DNA from: Spirochaetia bacterium | GTDB lineage: Bacteria; Spirochaetota; Spirochaetia; Sphaerochaetales; Sphaerochaetaceae | Assembly (NCBI GenBank): GCA_009929055.1 | Contig: SABI01000003.1 | Span: 1-34,305, forward strand | Length of the DNA: 34,305 nt | Direction: 5' to 3' | In this document: positions 33,670-34,305 of the stretch, one piece after another | Position numbering within the stretch: the first letter of the stretch is position 1 | Layout of the letters: each line of letters starts with the position of its first letter | Position numbers and translations under genes: made by a program | Notes under the pieces: generated by a model | What the model saw: only the letters and a program-made list of their open reading frames with translations | Told to the model about the DNA's origin: nothing | The model's database searches: none

Positions 33670-34305
33670 CTATTGTTTGTCCCGTTTATTTGGATCAAAT
33701 AAACTCCACCAGCTGCTAAAATCAGCATCATCGTCTTCATTTCCAAATTCCTCTGCATCATCCATTGTTCGGAGTAAGGATCCTCCTGAAAATTGATGAA
33801 CAGATCCATACCAGGCTTCTTTAATTACTCTATAAAGATCCTTCTGGTACCGCTCTTCTACAACCATATCCCACCAAGTGAGAAAGTTTGGGTTCTTCGA
33901 CGAAGAGATGGGGGGAACAACATTAACAATTTCCGGAAATTCAATTGGTAACTCCTCATATCCATCTTGAATGCGTTTAAGCATCTCACTTAATTGCGGT
34001 GTCGCCTTCCAGAAGTCAGATCCATACTTTCTAATCTTGTCTACCTCACCTTCTAACAAAGTCTCTGCATGTTGAAGAAGATAGGCAAATCCTTCTTTTG
34101 TACCGATTGAAAATATACTGGACTTATCAACAAGAACCCCCGTAGGAATAGAGCCAATCAGTTCATGAGCCCACAGATCTTTACTCGCTCTAGTGGTAGC
34201 ATTATTTCCAATGAATATTTTAGTAATCCTCATAAGGTATTTACAAAATTTTTTAATATCACCACCATAATCAGGAACCATCGAAAGCACTTGGTTCTTC
34301 TCCTG
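33670..34305 (-). CDS. Unrecognised protein, C-terminal part only
   Basis: The frame stays open to the window edge (five codons precede the track's GTG), so the true start is probably outside. I see 211 residues and do not recognise the family. It is soluble, with no membrane segment or signal. Trp-rich spots (SDFWKATPQ; FLTWWDMVVEERY; SSWWSLFDPN) and a short acidic run (NEDDDADF) near the end stand out, and the final residues are basic. GC and codon use seem a little higher than in core genes (visual impression). Its position downstream of a tRNA suggests an accessory gene. No function can be assigned. Confidence 0.6.
   Translation of the reverse strand, partial: QEKNQVLSMVPDYGGDIKKFCKYLMRITKIFIGNNATTRASKDLWAHELIGSIPTGVLVDKSSIFSIGTKEGFAYLLQHAETLLEGEVDKIRKYGSDFWKATPQLSEMLKRIQDGYEELPIEFPEIVNVVPPISSSKNPNFLTWWDMVVEERYQKDLYRVIKEAWYGSVHQFSGGSLLRTMDDAEEFGNEDDDADFSSWWSLFDPNKRDKQ

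Overview
The window looks like a chromosomal segment of an anaerobic, fermentative spirochaete (Spirochaetota, Sphaerochaeta/Treponema-like). The evidence is AT-rich sequence, a class I lysyl-tRNA synthetase (HIGN/KISSS signatures), Spirochaete-style secreted binding proteins and lipoproteins, and an NAD-linked [FeFe] hydrogenase under a Rex regulator. The species call is inference, since no rRNA is present.

Left part (1-9441): a partial EF-hand lipoprotein (minus) starts the window. It is followed by a DUF454 membrane protein overlapping a PerR-type Fur regulator (plus), an acyl-CoA synthetase (minus), a GntR/UTRA regulator beside tagaturonate epimerase UxaE (hexuronate catabolism), a MenA/UbiA-like prenyltransferase converging on a methyltransferase, and a Na+(K+)/H+ antiporter.

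Middle (9442-20000): an orphan secreted Asn/Ser-rich protein and a CI/LexA-like regulator whose S24 catalytic Ser and Lys both appear replaced. That regulator is divergent from a 67-residue ribbon-helix-helix-like protein, across a region with repeated dyads. Then come a Cys-rich ArsR regulator, tRNA-Gly(CCC), and a three-gene FbpABC-type ABC importer whose permease carries an extra extracytoplasmic N-terminal domain. An orphan UgpC/MsmK sugar-ABC ATPase and aspartate kinase follow.

Right-centre (20000-27010): the hydrogenase operon hndA-HATPase-hndB-hndC-hndD (minus) encodes a putative NAD(P)-dependent, probably electron-confurcating [FeFe] hydrogenase. It is divergent from rex, and Rex-like dyads lie in both promoters, so NADH/NAD+ ratio probably sets H2 production. 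Two-gene unit MFS-HEAT fusion plus EEP-family lipoprotein follows.

Right end (29295-34305): clpP, era, lysS (class I), rlpA, and tRNA-Ile2(CAU). After the tRNA the gene density drops. There are only fragments, and then the 3' part of an unrecognised acidic-tailed protein runs off the window. This is the most likely boundary of an accessory region.

Genome-style points: several convergent genes overlap or abut at their 3' ends with no room for a terminator. A set of genes (lysS, era, rlpA, the 9511 gene) has a -10 box 7-9 nt before the ATG and no Shine-Dalgarno, which suggests leaderless mRNAs, while neighbours have strong AGGAGG sites. I saw no CRISPR array, IS element or complete prophage. 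No single gene set here is clearly a new system. The best candidates for a second look are the sensor-domain permease, the MFS-HEAT fusion, the hydrogenase-linked HATPase, the non-cleavable CI-like regulator, and the tRNA-proximal unknown.
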